Assembly (NCBI GenBank): GCA_910587655.1 | Contig: CAJUND010000009.1 | Coordinates: 62,001-126,000, forward strand | Direction: 5' to 3' | Length of the DNA stretch: 64,000 nt | Source: an uncultured Agathobacter sp. | GTDB lineage: Bacteria; Bacillota; Clostridia; Lachnospirales; Lachnospiraceae | In this document: positions 32,945-40,255 of the stretch, in pieces | Layout: the number at the start of each line of letters is the position of its first letter | How positions within the stretch are numbered: position 1 is the first letter of the stretch | Position numbers and translations under genes: made by a program | Notes under the pieces: model-generated | Database searches by the model: none | Seen by the model: the letters and a program-made list of their open reading frames with translations, nothing else | What the model was told of the DNA's origin: nothing

Positions 32945-34279
32945 GTGAAAAAAATGAGCTTATTAAAAAAACTGACGGCGGCAGCGCTGACAGCAGGCAT
33001 GATTGTCACAGGAAGCGGAGTCTGTGCACCTGAACCCGCATGGGCGGCAAACATTGTTTCTGAATCCGTGGATTCGGACGGTTCCATTTATGCGCAGGAT
33101 TCGGACGGTTTTGTTTACTATGTTCCCAAAGGGGCAACCAAAAAGAGCGGATGCACCATCGGACTGTACGGGGGTACAAAAACGGATATTACTTTTCCGA
33201 AGAAATATGCATCTGCTAAAAACGGAACCTATACGGTTACGGATATCGGAGGAAATGTAAGCCTGCTTACACAGCTGAAAAGCGTAACGATACCATCCGG
33301 TTATAAAACAATCCAGAAGGAAGCATTTGCAAACCAGCCCCAGCTTTACAGGGTGGTGATTCCGGCAAGCGTGACAAAAATTGACAGACTTGCATTTGCA
33401 GGCTGCAACATGAGCAGGCTAACCATCGTGGCGCCATACGGTTCCGCAGCAGAAAAATTTGCAGCTGCAAACAATATCAATTACTCAAACAGCAAGTCCT
33501 TACAGATTCAGACAGGCGACCTTACCATGTATGCAGGAGAAAGCAGACAAACAGCTGTTTTAAATGCTTCCAGCGCACCGGTATGGAAAAGTTCCAGCCC
33601 GTCTGTTGCAACGGTTGATGAAACAGGGCGGATCAAGGCGCTTAAGGCAGGTAAAACCCAGATTACTGCTACCATCGGCTCCAAAAAATACAACTATACA
33701 TTTAAGGTTGTAAAACGTACACAGGAAAATGTATTAAAGGTGGTCTGGAAAAATTACGTAACTGCGGACATGACCGATTATGAAAAGGCAGTTGCCGCAA
33801 ACCAGTGGATGAAGGATAATGTGAATCCGTCCGGGACATCCGTTTCTGTGAAAAAGGCATTTGAGGGCGGAAAGGTCAACTATAAGGGTTACACAGGGGC
33901 ATACCACAAAATCCTCACCCATTACGGAATAAAGGTTAAGGAAAAGAACGGCAAGTCGCATCTTGAAAATTACGTGACCATTGCAGGAAAATCCTATATG
34001 GCTTCCTCCATTGCTTCAAGCAAGGCGGATAAAAACTTTACGACGACAGGCTGCGGAAATGTTACCTTAAATAAAAATACCCTGACGCTTTCCGTGGGAA
34101 AGACCGGAACTTTCAAGGCGTCCGGCAAAACAAAGGGAATTACCTGGAGCAGCAGCAACAAAAAAGTTGCAACAGTAAACAAGAACGGAAAGGTTACGGC
34201 AAAGGGTGCCGGCACAGCTTCCATTAAAATGAAAGTTAATGGAAAGACATACAGCTGTACGGTACGTGTGAATAAATAG
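32945..34279 (+). CDS. Secreted protein with BspA-type leucine-rich, Big_2 and transglutaminase-like regions
   Basis: 444 residues from GTG 32945, chosen because GGGAGG lies eight bases upstream and a standard signal peptide follows (KKLTAAALTAGMIVTGSGVC, cut near AWA-AN). Domains in order: two BspA/LRR_5-like turns (VTIPSGYKTIQKEAFANQPQ and VVIPASVTKIDRLAFAGCNM); a Big_2 Ig-like domain (KSSSPSVATVDETGRIKALK); a transglutaminase-like stretch (about 280-375, YEKAVAANQWMKDNVN); and a final Big_2 domain (WSSSNKKVATVNKNGKVTAK). In the transglutaminase-like part, the site where the catalytic Cys would be expected (GGKVNYKGYTGAYHKIL) has no Cys, so it is probably not an enzyme. The role is likely cell-surface binding. 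There is no sortase signal. Confidence 0.85.
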   Translation: MKKMSLLKKLTAAALTAGMIVTGSGVCAPEPAWAANIVSESVDSDGSIYAQDSDGFVYYVPKGATKKSGCTIGLYGGTKTDITFPKKYASAKNGTYTVTDIGGNVSLLTQLKSVTIPSGYKTIQKEAFANQPQLYRVVIPASVTKIDRLAFAGCNMSRLTIVAPYGSAAEKFAAANNINYSNSKSLQIQTGDLTMYAGESRQTAVLNASSAPVWKSSSPSVATVDETGRIKALKAGKTQITATIGSKKYNYTFKVVKRTQENVLKVVWKNYVTADMTDYEKAVAANQWMKDNVNPSGTSVSVKKAFEGGKVNYKGYTGAYHKILTHYGIKVKEKNGKSHLENYVTIAGKSYMASSIASSKADKNFTTTGCGNVTLNKNTLTLSVGKTGTFKASGKTKGITWSSSNKKVATVNKNGKVTAKGAGTASIKMKVNGKTYSCTVRVNK

Positions 34280-34304
34280 ACAGCCCGGACAAGGAGGATA
34301 TGTT

Positions 34305-35228
34305 ATGAAAAAAGAATTAAATACCAGAAGGAACCTGCTGGTAAAAGCAGTGACAGTGTTCGTACTGTTTGCAATGGCGGTGACGGCGGTTATGCCGGTA
34401 CCTGCCGTAAAAGCGGTAACGAAGCAGACCATGTATGTGGGGGAGAAGTTTGAATATGTCATTTATGGCGCAACGGTTACAGGTGTGTCCTCTTCCAGCA
34501 AAAAAGTGGTAAAAACTGCAAAGGCAAAAGGCAAAAACAATGCCTGCACCCTGGAGGCAAAAAAGACCGGCAGCGCAACCGTTACAATTAAATATAAGGA
34601 CTATTCCAGAAAAACCCATACTAAAAAGCTGAAGATAACTGTAAAGAAACTGGATCTTACAGGAACTGTCAAGCCGCTGGATTCCGGATATGTTCTGCTG
34701 GAAGTAAAGAATAATACCAAGCAGACCTTTGACAGGGCTGAAGTACGTTATACGCTCAAAAATGCTTCCGGACAAGTTATCAAGGAGGATGTTGAGAGGG
34801 TAAATTATGTTATGGCGGGAAAGACTGCATATGACAGCATTTACGTTGGAAGGGACCAGAATATTGATTTTTCCCAGTGTGAGGCAAAGGTGACCGCCGC
34901 TGACCGCGATCCGGGATATACATACAAAAATGTGGCGAAGAAAAATCTGACCGTTACAAAGATGGATGAGGCGGACGATGGTACAAACATTACCTTCAAG
35001 CTTAGGATTAAGAATAAGCTGAACCAGAATGTACAGGTGGTAAATTACCTGATTTCCTATGATTCAGAGGGAAACATTATTGATATGACAAGAAGGACTG
35101 CTTATGTGAATAAGAAAGCGACTGAGACAACATCAGCATATACTGTTTCCAAAGGCTCCTACAGCCATCCGACATTCGACCATTACGAACTTGTAACGCA
35201 GGCGTATACAATGGAAAGAAAAAAATAA
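34305..35228 (+). CDS. Secreted Ig-like/FxLYD-like protein of unknown function
   Basis: 307 residues with a signal peptide (LLVKAVTVFVLFAMAVTAVM, cut after VKA). The first region (about 35-115) is Ig-like, with the 'SSSKKVVKTAKAKGK...KKTGSATVTIKYK' spacing seen in Big_2 domains. Two further beta-sandwich segments (about 118-200 and 210-300) have 'LLEVKNNTKQTFDRAEVRYT' and 'FKLRIKNKLNQNVQVVNYLI' patterns, similar to FxLYD-type domains that describe conserved 'N.....V.V.Y...D..G' turns. There is no anchor. AAGGAGG lies six bases before the ATG. The gene follows the preceding surface protein by 25 bases and ends at a strong terminator, so the pair forms a two-gene unit. Confidence 0.8.
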   Translation: MKKELNTRRNLLVKAVTVFVLFAMAVTAVMPVPAVKAVTKQTMYVGEKFEYVIYGATVTGVSSSSKKVVKTAKAKGKNNACTLEAKKTGSATVTIKYKDYSRKTHTKKLKITVKKLDLTGTVKPLDSGYVLLEVKNNTKQTFDRAEVRYTLKNASGQVIKEDVERVNYVMAGKTAYDSIYVGRDQNIDFSQCEAKVTAADRDPGYTYKNVAKKNLTVTKMDEADDGTNITFKLRIKNKLNQNVQVVNYLISYDSEGNIIDMTRRTAYVNKKATETTSAYTVSKGSYSHPTFDHYELVTQAYTMERKK

Positions 35229-35231
35229 TGA

Positions 35232-35270
35232 AAAAAAGCGGCAGAATCCCCATGGTTTTGCCGCTTTTTA
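35232..35270 (+). terminator. Rho-independent terminator
   Basis: AAGCGGCA (35236-35243) pairs with TGCCGCTT (35259-35266), with flanking A and T runs and TTTTTA after the stem. It ends the unit that begins at the promoter at 32861. Confidence 0.9.
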
Positions 35271-35300
35271 TATTTTATGGGAAAATTTTCAGAAAAAAGC

Positions 35301-35327
35301 TAAACAATAACCGGAAAAGTCCGATAA
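35301..35327 (+). promoter_or_regulatory. Sigma-28 (SigD/FliA)-like promoter
   Basis: TAAA (35301-35304), a 15-base spacer, and TCCGATAA (35320-35327) match the flagellar sigma factor consensus TAAA-N15-GCCGATAW at all but one position. It is found by eye only. It faces the small reading frame at 35399-35596. Confidence 0.55.
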
Positions 35328-35398
35328 ATATATTGAAACAATAAAAGAGTAATGCAGGGGACAAAGCATTACAACCGCCAATCACGGAAGGGAGGCGT

Positions 35399-35596
35399 GT
35401 TACCGCAGCAAAGTTCGAGCAGAGATATCAGGTAATTATTCCGATAGGTCCGGTAACGACTGTTTCATATTTCACACCGCGGAACAGGGATGACCAGCAG
35501 GCGAATGAAAAAAAGGGTTCCTTTGACGGGATTCTGAAAAAACAGATGCGGATGCTGGAGCTTGAGGAGGATCAGACGTTTCAGGCATACTGCTAG
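35399..35596 (+). pseudogene. Small conserved-looking reading frame without a normal start
   Basis: A 62-codon stretch ending at TAG 35594-35596 encodes AKFEQRYQVIIPIGPVTTVS, then YFTPRNRDDQQANEKKGSFD and GILKKQMRMLELEEDQTFQA, and looks protein-like. GGGAGG (35390-35395) sits where a ribosome site should be, but the only start codon next to it (GTG 35397) is out of frame with the rest. One inserted base, or two deleted bases, between 35400 and 35408 would join them. So this is either a recent frameshift, a sequencing error, or a gene using a rare start such as GTT 35399. A sigma-28-like promoter lies 70 bases upstream, and the KGSFDGILKKQ segment recalls short motifs of flagellar axial proteins; function is not assigned. 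Confidence 0.45.
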
Positions 35597-35853
35597 CAGG
35601 AAACTCCTGCAAAGTATTACAGTAAGGAGATAAAAATGGCAGAATGGAACAACATGTGAAGGCGCTGTGTCGATACAGAATTGTACGATGCGGCGTTTTT
35701 ACGTGTCTTTTTTCTGCGGCTTTGCGAATGGCGCGGGCTGAACTGTTACAACTTCCGGCAGATTTTTTCAGTAAAAACTTTTCAAACGATACGGATTGTG
35801 CTAGAATGGAAAAGCATGGAATTATATAAGAAATACAGGAGGTACGGGAGGCT
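35597..35853 (+). other. Non-coding stretch before pgcA with a seven-codon open frame and a promoter
   Basis: Contents: a small hairpin (35596-35601 with 35605-35610); an AAGGAG ribosome site (35624-35629) followed by a seven-codon frame, ATG 35636 to TGA 35659 (MAEWNNM); and about 190 bases with no convincing gene. An overlapping 61-codon frame at 35644 has no family features and is not called. The probable pgcA promoter is near 35779-35807. Confidence 0.5.
35779..35807 (+). promoter_or_regulatory. Probable promoter for pgcA
   Basis: TTTTCA (35779-35784), a 17-base spacer, TAGAAT (35802-35807) preceded by TGC (extended -10). It lies 46 bases before the pgcA start. Confidence 0.55.
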
Positions 35854-37578
35854 ATGGATTATAAACAGGAATACGAAAAATGGTGCAGCGATGCATATTT
35901 TGATGAAGATACGAAAGCAGAGCTTAAAGCGCTGGCGGGGGATGAGAAAGAAATCGAGGACCGTTTCTACCGGACCCTGGAGTTTGGTACAGCCGGACTC
36001 CGCGGAATCATCGGGGCAGGAACGAACCGGATGAATATATATACGGTCAGGCAGGCGACGCAGGGGCTTGCCAATTATATTCTGAAACAGGACGGGAAGG
36101 AGCGCGGCGTGGCGATTGCACACGATTCACGCCTGATGGCGGATGAATTTACGGATGCAGCGGCGCTCACACTTGCGGCAAACGGCATAAAAACCTATGT
36201 CTTTTCCGGACTCCGCCCGGTACCGGAGCTTTCCTTTGCAGTAAGGAAGCTTGGCTGTATTGCAGGAATTGTCATTACGGCAAGCCATAACCCAAGGGAA
36301 TACAACGGATACAAGGTATACTGGGAGGACGGCGCGCAGGTGACGCCTCCGCATGATACCGGCATTATGGCAGAGGTCCAGAAAGTAACAGACTTTTCCA
36401 TGGTAAAGACAATGGATAAGGATGCTGCCGTGGCGGCAGGACTGTACAATATTATCGGGGAGGAGCTGGACGAGGAATACTTTACGACACTGCGTTCCCT
36501 TTCCATCCATCCGGAAATCATAAAGCAGATGGCTAAGGACATTAAGATTGTTTATACGCCTCTTCACGGTACGGGTCTTGAGCCGGTTAAGAGGGTGCTT
36601 AAGGATCTGGGATTTGAGAATGTATACATTGAGCCGCAGCAGGCTGTTCCGGACGGACATTTCCCTACGGCGCCGTATCCGAACCCGGAAAATCCGGATG
36701 CATGGGAGCTTGCGCTGAAACTTGCAAAAGAAAAGGATGCAGACCTTGTGCTTGCCACGGACCCGGATGCAGACCGTCTCGGCGTATACTGCAAAGATAC
36801 AAAGACCGGGGAGTATGTGACGTTTACCGGAAACATGTCCGCCATGCTGATTGCTGAGTATATTCTCGGCCAGAAGCGTGAAAATCATACAATGCCGGAA
36901 AATCCCGTACTTGTGGAATCCATTGTATCCACGGATATGGCTAAGGCAATTGCAGCTGCATACGGCGTGGAGCTGGTGGAAGTGCTGACCGGATTTAAGT
37001 ATATCGGCGAGCAGATGCTGAAATACGAAAAATCAGGTGAAAAGAACTATGTATTTGGTTTTGAGGAAAGCTACGGATGCCTGCCCGGTACATATGCAAG
37101 GGACAAGGACGCCCCGGCAGCGGTATGCATGCTCTGTGAGGTTGCCGCTTTTTACAAGTCGCAGGGAAAGACTCTGTGGGACGGCATGATTGAAATGTAT
37201 GAGAAATACGGCTACTACAGGGAAGGGATTGCGACCATGACGCTTAAGGGAATTGACGGGGCGGCCCAGATTAAGGAGATTATGGGCAGGGCAAGAAATC
37301 ACACACCGGAAAAGCTTGGTACATTTGAAGTTCTTGCAGTCCGTGATTACAAAGCGGATACCAGAAAGGACTTAAAGACCGGGGAGGCTGCTCCTACCGG
37401 GCTTCCGTCCTCTGATGTGCTGTATTATGAGCTTTCAGACAATGCATGGTGCTGTGTGCGTCCGTCCGGAACGGAACCTAAGATTAAGTTCTATGTGGGT
37501 GTGAAGGGAACTTCACTTGCCGGGGCGGACCAGACGCTTGAGGAATTAAAGGCAGAAGTGCTTAAGGCTTTTGAATAA
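35854..37578 (+). CDS. pgcA: Alpha-phosphoglucomutase / phosphomannomutase
   Basis: 574 residues, the length of Firmicutes PgcA. FRTLEFGTAGLRG-like YRTLEFGTAGLRGIIGAGTN near residue 40 is the N-terminal signature. The phosphoserine is in TASHNPREYNGYKVYW near 143. The metal loop DPDADRLGVYC is near 307, the sugar loop GFEESYGCLPG near 403, and the C-terminal RPSGTEPKIKFYVG near 539. It interconverts glucose 6-phosphate and glucose 1-phosphate, feeding UDP-glucose for surface polymers. AGGAGGTACGGGAGG precedes the ATG. Confidence 0.96.
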   Translation: MDYKQEYEKWCSDAYFDEDTKAELKALAGDEKEIEDRFYRTLEFGTAGLRGIIGAGTNRMNIYTVRQATQGLANYILKQDGKERGVAIAHDSRLMADEFTDAAALTLAANGIKTYVFSGLRPVPELSFAVRKLGCIAGIVITASHNPREYNGYKVYWEDGAQVTPPHDTGIMAEVQKVTDFSMVKTMDKDAAVAAGLYNIIGEELDEEYFTTLRSLSIHPEIIKQMAKDIKIVYTPLHGTGLEPVKRVLKDLGFENVYIEPQQAVPDGHFPTAPYPNPENPDAWELALKLAKEKDADLVLATDPDADRLGVYCKDTKTGEYVTFTGNMSAMLIAEYILGQKRENHTMPENPVLVESIVSTDMAKAIAAAYGVELVEVLTGFKYIGEQMLKYEKSGEKNYVFGFEESYGCLPGTYARDKDAPAAVCMLCEVAAFYKSQGKTLWDGMIEMYEKYGYYREGIATMTLKGIDGAAQIKEIMGRARNHTPEKLGTFEVLAVRDYKADTRKDLKTGEAAPTGLPSSDVLYYELSDNAWCCVRPSGTEPKIKFYVGVKGTSLAGADQTLEELKAEVLKAFE

Positions 37579-37591
37579 GCGGTATGATGCG

Positions 37592-37792
37592 ATGATGAAA
37601 ATATATATTTGTCCACAGTGCGGCTGGATACGGATGGTATCCAGGCGTAAGGACGTGGAATGTCATCAGTGCGGAGACGGACAGATGCGCCTGACCAATC
37701 TTGATTTAGAAAAATTTACGGATATGTCAGAGGAAGAACGGACAAGCTATGCACAGGCATGGCTGTATATACATAACAGGCAAAAGGAATAA
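37592..37792 (+). CDS. Small zinc-ribbon protein, function unknown
   Basis: About 66 residues with two CxxCG knuckles (CPQCG near residue 7 and CHQCG near 25), a four-cysteine zinc ribbon. An acidic helical C-terminus follows (DMSEEERTSYAQAWLYIHNR). ATG 37592 or 37595 are possible starts, both without a clear ribosome site, suggesting coupling to pgcA, whose stop is 14 bases upstream. I do not recognise a named family. The gene is followed five bases later by an LCP gene. Confidence 0.7.
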   Translation: MMKIYICPQCGWIRMVSRRKDVECHQCGDGQMRLTNLDLEKFTDMSEEERTSYAQAWLYIHNRQKE

Positions 37793-37796
37793 AATT

Positions 37797-38930
37797 ATGG
37801 CAAATAATAAAAAAAGAAAAAAGAAAAAAAAGAAGAGCAGGAAGCTGCTGTTATTTGCGTTTGAGGTTCTGTTTCTTGGTGTGCTGCTTGTGGCCGCGTA
37901 CGGATTCCAGATGTTAAACCGGATTAATCATGATGAAATGGATGTTTCAGAAGCCGGAATCAACAAAGATCTGGACGAGAATACGAAAGAATCGCTGGAA
38001 GGGTATACCAATATCGCAATTTTTGGTCTGGATAACAGATCCCAGGGCAGCTACAACAGCGGAAACTCCGATGTTGTCATGATTGCAAGCATCAACAACA
38101 AAACCAAGGATGTAAAGCTGATATCCGTATACCGCGATACCTATCTGACGGTTGGAAATGGCAGTTACTCCAAATGCAACAGCGCCTATGCACGCGGCGG
38201 GGCAACCCAGGCGGTCCAGATGCTTAACTCCAACCTGGATCTTGACATTAAGGAATATGTCAGCGTTGACTGGGCAGCCGTGGTAGAGGTGATTGACGAC
38301 CTCGGCGGGCTTGATCTTGAGATTACCCAGGGGGAAATGCTCCAGATTAACAAATACAAAAAGGATGTGGATAAGGTAACCGGTAAAATCACACCGGATG
38401 TAACCACATACGGCAAAGTGCATCTGGACGGAACACAGGCGACCACATATGCCAGAATCCGTAAGCTTGCCGGAGATGATTACAAGCGTGCCTCCCGTCA
38501 GAGAATCGTGCTCCAGGCAATGCTGGAAAAGGCGAAAAAGGCGGGTATCGGGACACTGACACAGATTTGTAATTCTGTAGTTGACCATATTCAGACGAGC
38601 ATGTCCACCAGCCGGATACTTTCACTGGCAAAGGACGTCATGAAGTACAATGTAAAAAGCACCACGGGATTCCCGTTTGACCTGACGACCAAAAATCTTA
38701 CCAGCGGGGATACGGTAGTCCCGATTGACCTGGCGAACAACGTGAAGCAGCTGCATAAATATATGTTTGACGACAGTAACTATGTATGTTCGCAGACGGT
38801 AAAGACCATCAGCGATACCATTATGACAAAGACCGGTGTAACCGCGGACGCTGTAAAAGTGGATACCTCGGAATATAACGAAACGGTGGGAGCGGATGGA
38901 ACAGACCAGCTGAAAAAAAGCACCGAATAA
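37797..38930 (+). CDS. LytR-CpsA-Psr (LCP) ligase, short form
   Basis: 377 residues. A very basic cytoplasmic N-terminus (NNKKRKKKKKKSRK) precedes one signal-anchor helix (LLLFAFEVLFLGVLLVAAYG). The extracellular LCP domain has NIAIFGLDNRSQGSYNSGNS, VKLISVYRDTYLTV (the conserved Arg-Asp region), YVSVDWAAVVEVIDDLGGL and YARIRKLAGDDYKRASRQR with the catalytic arginines. ATG 37797 has AAAAGGAA eight bases upstream; an earlier in-frame ATG lies inside the previous gene. Without the accessory domain of the LCP at 21.7 kb, it may attach a different polymer or serve as the housekeeping ligase. Confidence 0.95.
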   Translation: MANNKKRKKKKKKSRKLLLFAFEVLFLGVLLVAAYGFQMLNRINHDEMDVSEAGINKDLDENTKESLEGYTNIAIFGLDNRSQGSYNSGNSDVVMIASINNKTKDVKLISVYRDTYLTVGNGSYSKCNSAYARGGATQAVQMLNSNLDLDIKEYVSVDWAAVVEVIDDLGGLDLEITQGEMLQINKYKKDVDKVTGKITPDVTTYGKVHLDGTQATTYARIRKLAGDDYKRASRQRIVLQAMLEKAKKAGIGTLTQICNSVVDHIQTSMSTSRILSLAKDVMKYNVKSTTGFPFDLTTKNLTSGDTVVPIDLANNVKQLHKYMFDDSNYVCSQTVKTISDTIMTKTGVTADAVKVDTSEYNETVGADGTDQLKKSTE

Positions 38931-38950
38931 AATAAAAAGGCATAGAATGT

Positions 38951-39018
38951 CAGTAGACCAGTCATATTTTTGATTGGTCTACTGCTGTATGTAGCAGCGC
39001 CCCTGCAGGGGGCACATA
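38951..39018 (+). terminator. Strong hairpins between the LCP and pyrophosphorylase genes
   Basis: CAGTAGACCA (38951-38960) pairs perfectly with TGGTCTACTG (38975-38984). A second palindrome, GCCCCTGCAGGGGGC, lies near 39000-39013. No T run follows the first stem, so these may attenuate, or protect mRNA, rather than fully terminate. Confidence 0.4.
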
Positions 39019-39036
39019 TAAAAGGAGACTGTAATT

Positions 39037-40236
39037 TTGAAGGACACATTAAAGAAGCGGATTCAGGATACAGACCAGAAATATCTTTCCCGGTTTCTGG
39101 AAGGGGAGGTTCCCGGCAGAATTGAAAAACAGCTGGAGGAGATGGACTGGTCATGCCTGGGACTGATCCATGAAAAGAAAAGGGAACGCGGACACTTTGA
39201 ACCGTTAAAAGCGATGGAGCTTTCGGAAATCACGCCGCGCAGGGAAGAGTTTCGGGCAAAAGGCATGGAAATTATAAAGCAGGGAAAAGTCGGGGCTGTC
39301 CTGCTTGCCGGAGGGCAGGGGACCAGGCTGGGCTTTGACCGGGCAAAAGGAATGTTTAATATCGGCGTGCACAAAAACCTCTATATTTTTGAGCAGCTCA
39401 TAGAAAATCTCAGACAGGCAGCCGGAGAGAGTATTCCTTTGTATATCATGACAAGTGAGAAGAATGACAAAGAAACACGGGAATTTTTTAAAGAGCATGA
39501 TTATTTCGGATATAACAGTGATTTCATCCGGTTTTTCGTGCAGGAGATGGTTCCGGCGGTGGATTTTGACGGAAATATCCTGCTGGAATCGGAAGATTCC
39601 CTTGCGATGTCGCCAAATGGCAATGGAGGCTGGTTCAAGTCCATGTTAAAAGCCGGATTAAAACAGGACCTGGAAGAAAAGGGCGTGGAATGGCTGAATG
39701 TATTTGCCGTGGATAATGTACTGCAGCGCATTGCAGACCCGGTGTTTGTGGGAGCAACCGTTTTATCCGGCTGTGTCTGCGGCGCCAAAGTAGTGAAAAA
39801 GGCGGACCCGTATGAGCGTGTGGGCGCCATGTGTCTGGAAAACGGCAGGCCGTCCATAGTGGAATATTATGACCTGACCCCGGAAATGGCGGAGGCTGTG
39901 GATGAAAGCGGGACACTGCTGTACGGCTTCGGCGTGATATTAAATTACCTGTTTTCCGTGGAAGAACTGATGGAAATTGTAAAATCAAGTCTTCCGCTCC
40001 ATGTTGTGGAAAAGAAGGTGCCGTACCGGGATGAAGCGGGAGTTCTGCAAAAACCGGCAGAGCCAAACGCGTTTAAGTTTGAAACGCTGATACTGGATAT
40101 GGTTTATATGATGAAGAACTGCCTGCCGTTTGAGGTCTGCCGTGAACGGGAATTTGCCCCGGTGAAAAATGCGGTGGGAACGGATTCCGTGGAATCGGCA
40201 AGGGAACTTTTAAAGAAGAACGGCATTGCGATATAG
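39037..40236 (+). CDS. UDP-N-acetylhexosamine/UDP-sugar pyrophosphorylase (UDPGP family)
   Basis: 399 residues. The uridylyltransferase loop is LLAGGQGTRLGFDRAKGMFN (about 89-108), close to the UAP/AGX form LAGGQGTRLG..PKG. It continues with IPLYIMTSEKNDKETREFF, MSPNGNGGWFKSM and EWLNVFAVDNVLQRIADP, which match the eukaryote-like UDPGP family rather than GlmU or GalU. It likely makes UDP-GlcNAc or a related UDP-sugar from UTP and a sugar 1-phosphate. The start is TTG 39037, chosen because AAAGGAG lies nine bases upstream and no ATG precedes the family N-terminus. It lies 19 bases upstream of glmS, in keeping with amino-sugar supply. Confidence 0.9.
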   Translation: MKDTLKKRIQDTDQKYLSRFLEGEVPGRIEKQLEEMDWSCLGLIHEKKRERGHFEPLKAMELSEITPRREEFRAKGMEIIKQGKVGAVLLAGGQGTRLGFDRAKGMFNIGVHKNLYIFEQLIENLRQAAGESIPLYIMTSEKNDKETREFFKEHDYFGYNSDFIRFFVQEMVPAVDFDGNILLESEDSLAMSPNGNGGWFKSMLKAGLKQDLEEKGVEWLNVFAVDNVLQRIADPVFVGATVLSGCVCGAKVVKKADPYERVGAMCLENGRPSIVEYYDLTPEMAEAVDESGTLLYGFGVILNYLFSVEELMEIVKSSLPLHVVEKKVPYRDEAGVLQKPAEPNAFKFETLILDMVYMMKNCLPFEVCREREFAPVKNAVGTDSVESARELLKKNGIAI

Positions 40237-40255
40237 AAAGAGAGAGGAAACTGAT

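Noticed and set aside
35636..35700. Selenocysteine (TGA) read-through after MAEWNNM
   Set aside because: No SECIS-like hairpin was recognised after the TGA and the downstream frame is not protein-like.
35644..35829. 61-codon frame before pgcA
   Set aside because: No family features, cysteine/arginine-rich composition unlike neighbours, and it overlaps the probable pgcA promoter.
40237..40255. glmS ribozyme upstream of glmS
   Set aside because: Only 19 bases separate the preceding gene from glmS, too few for the ribozyme, and its conserved core is not seen in the upstream coding sequence.
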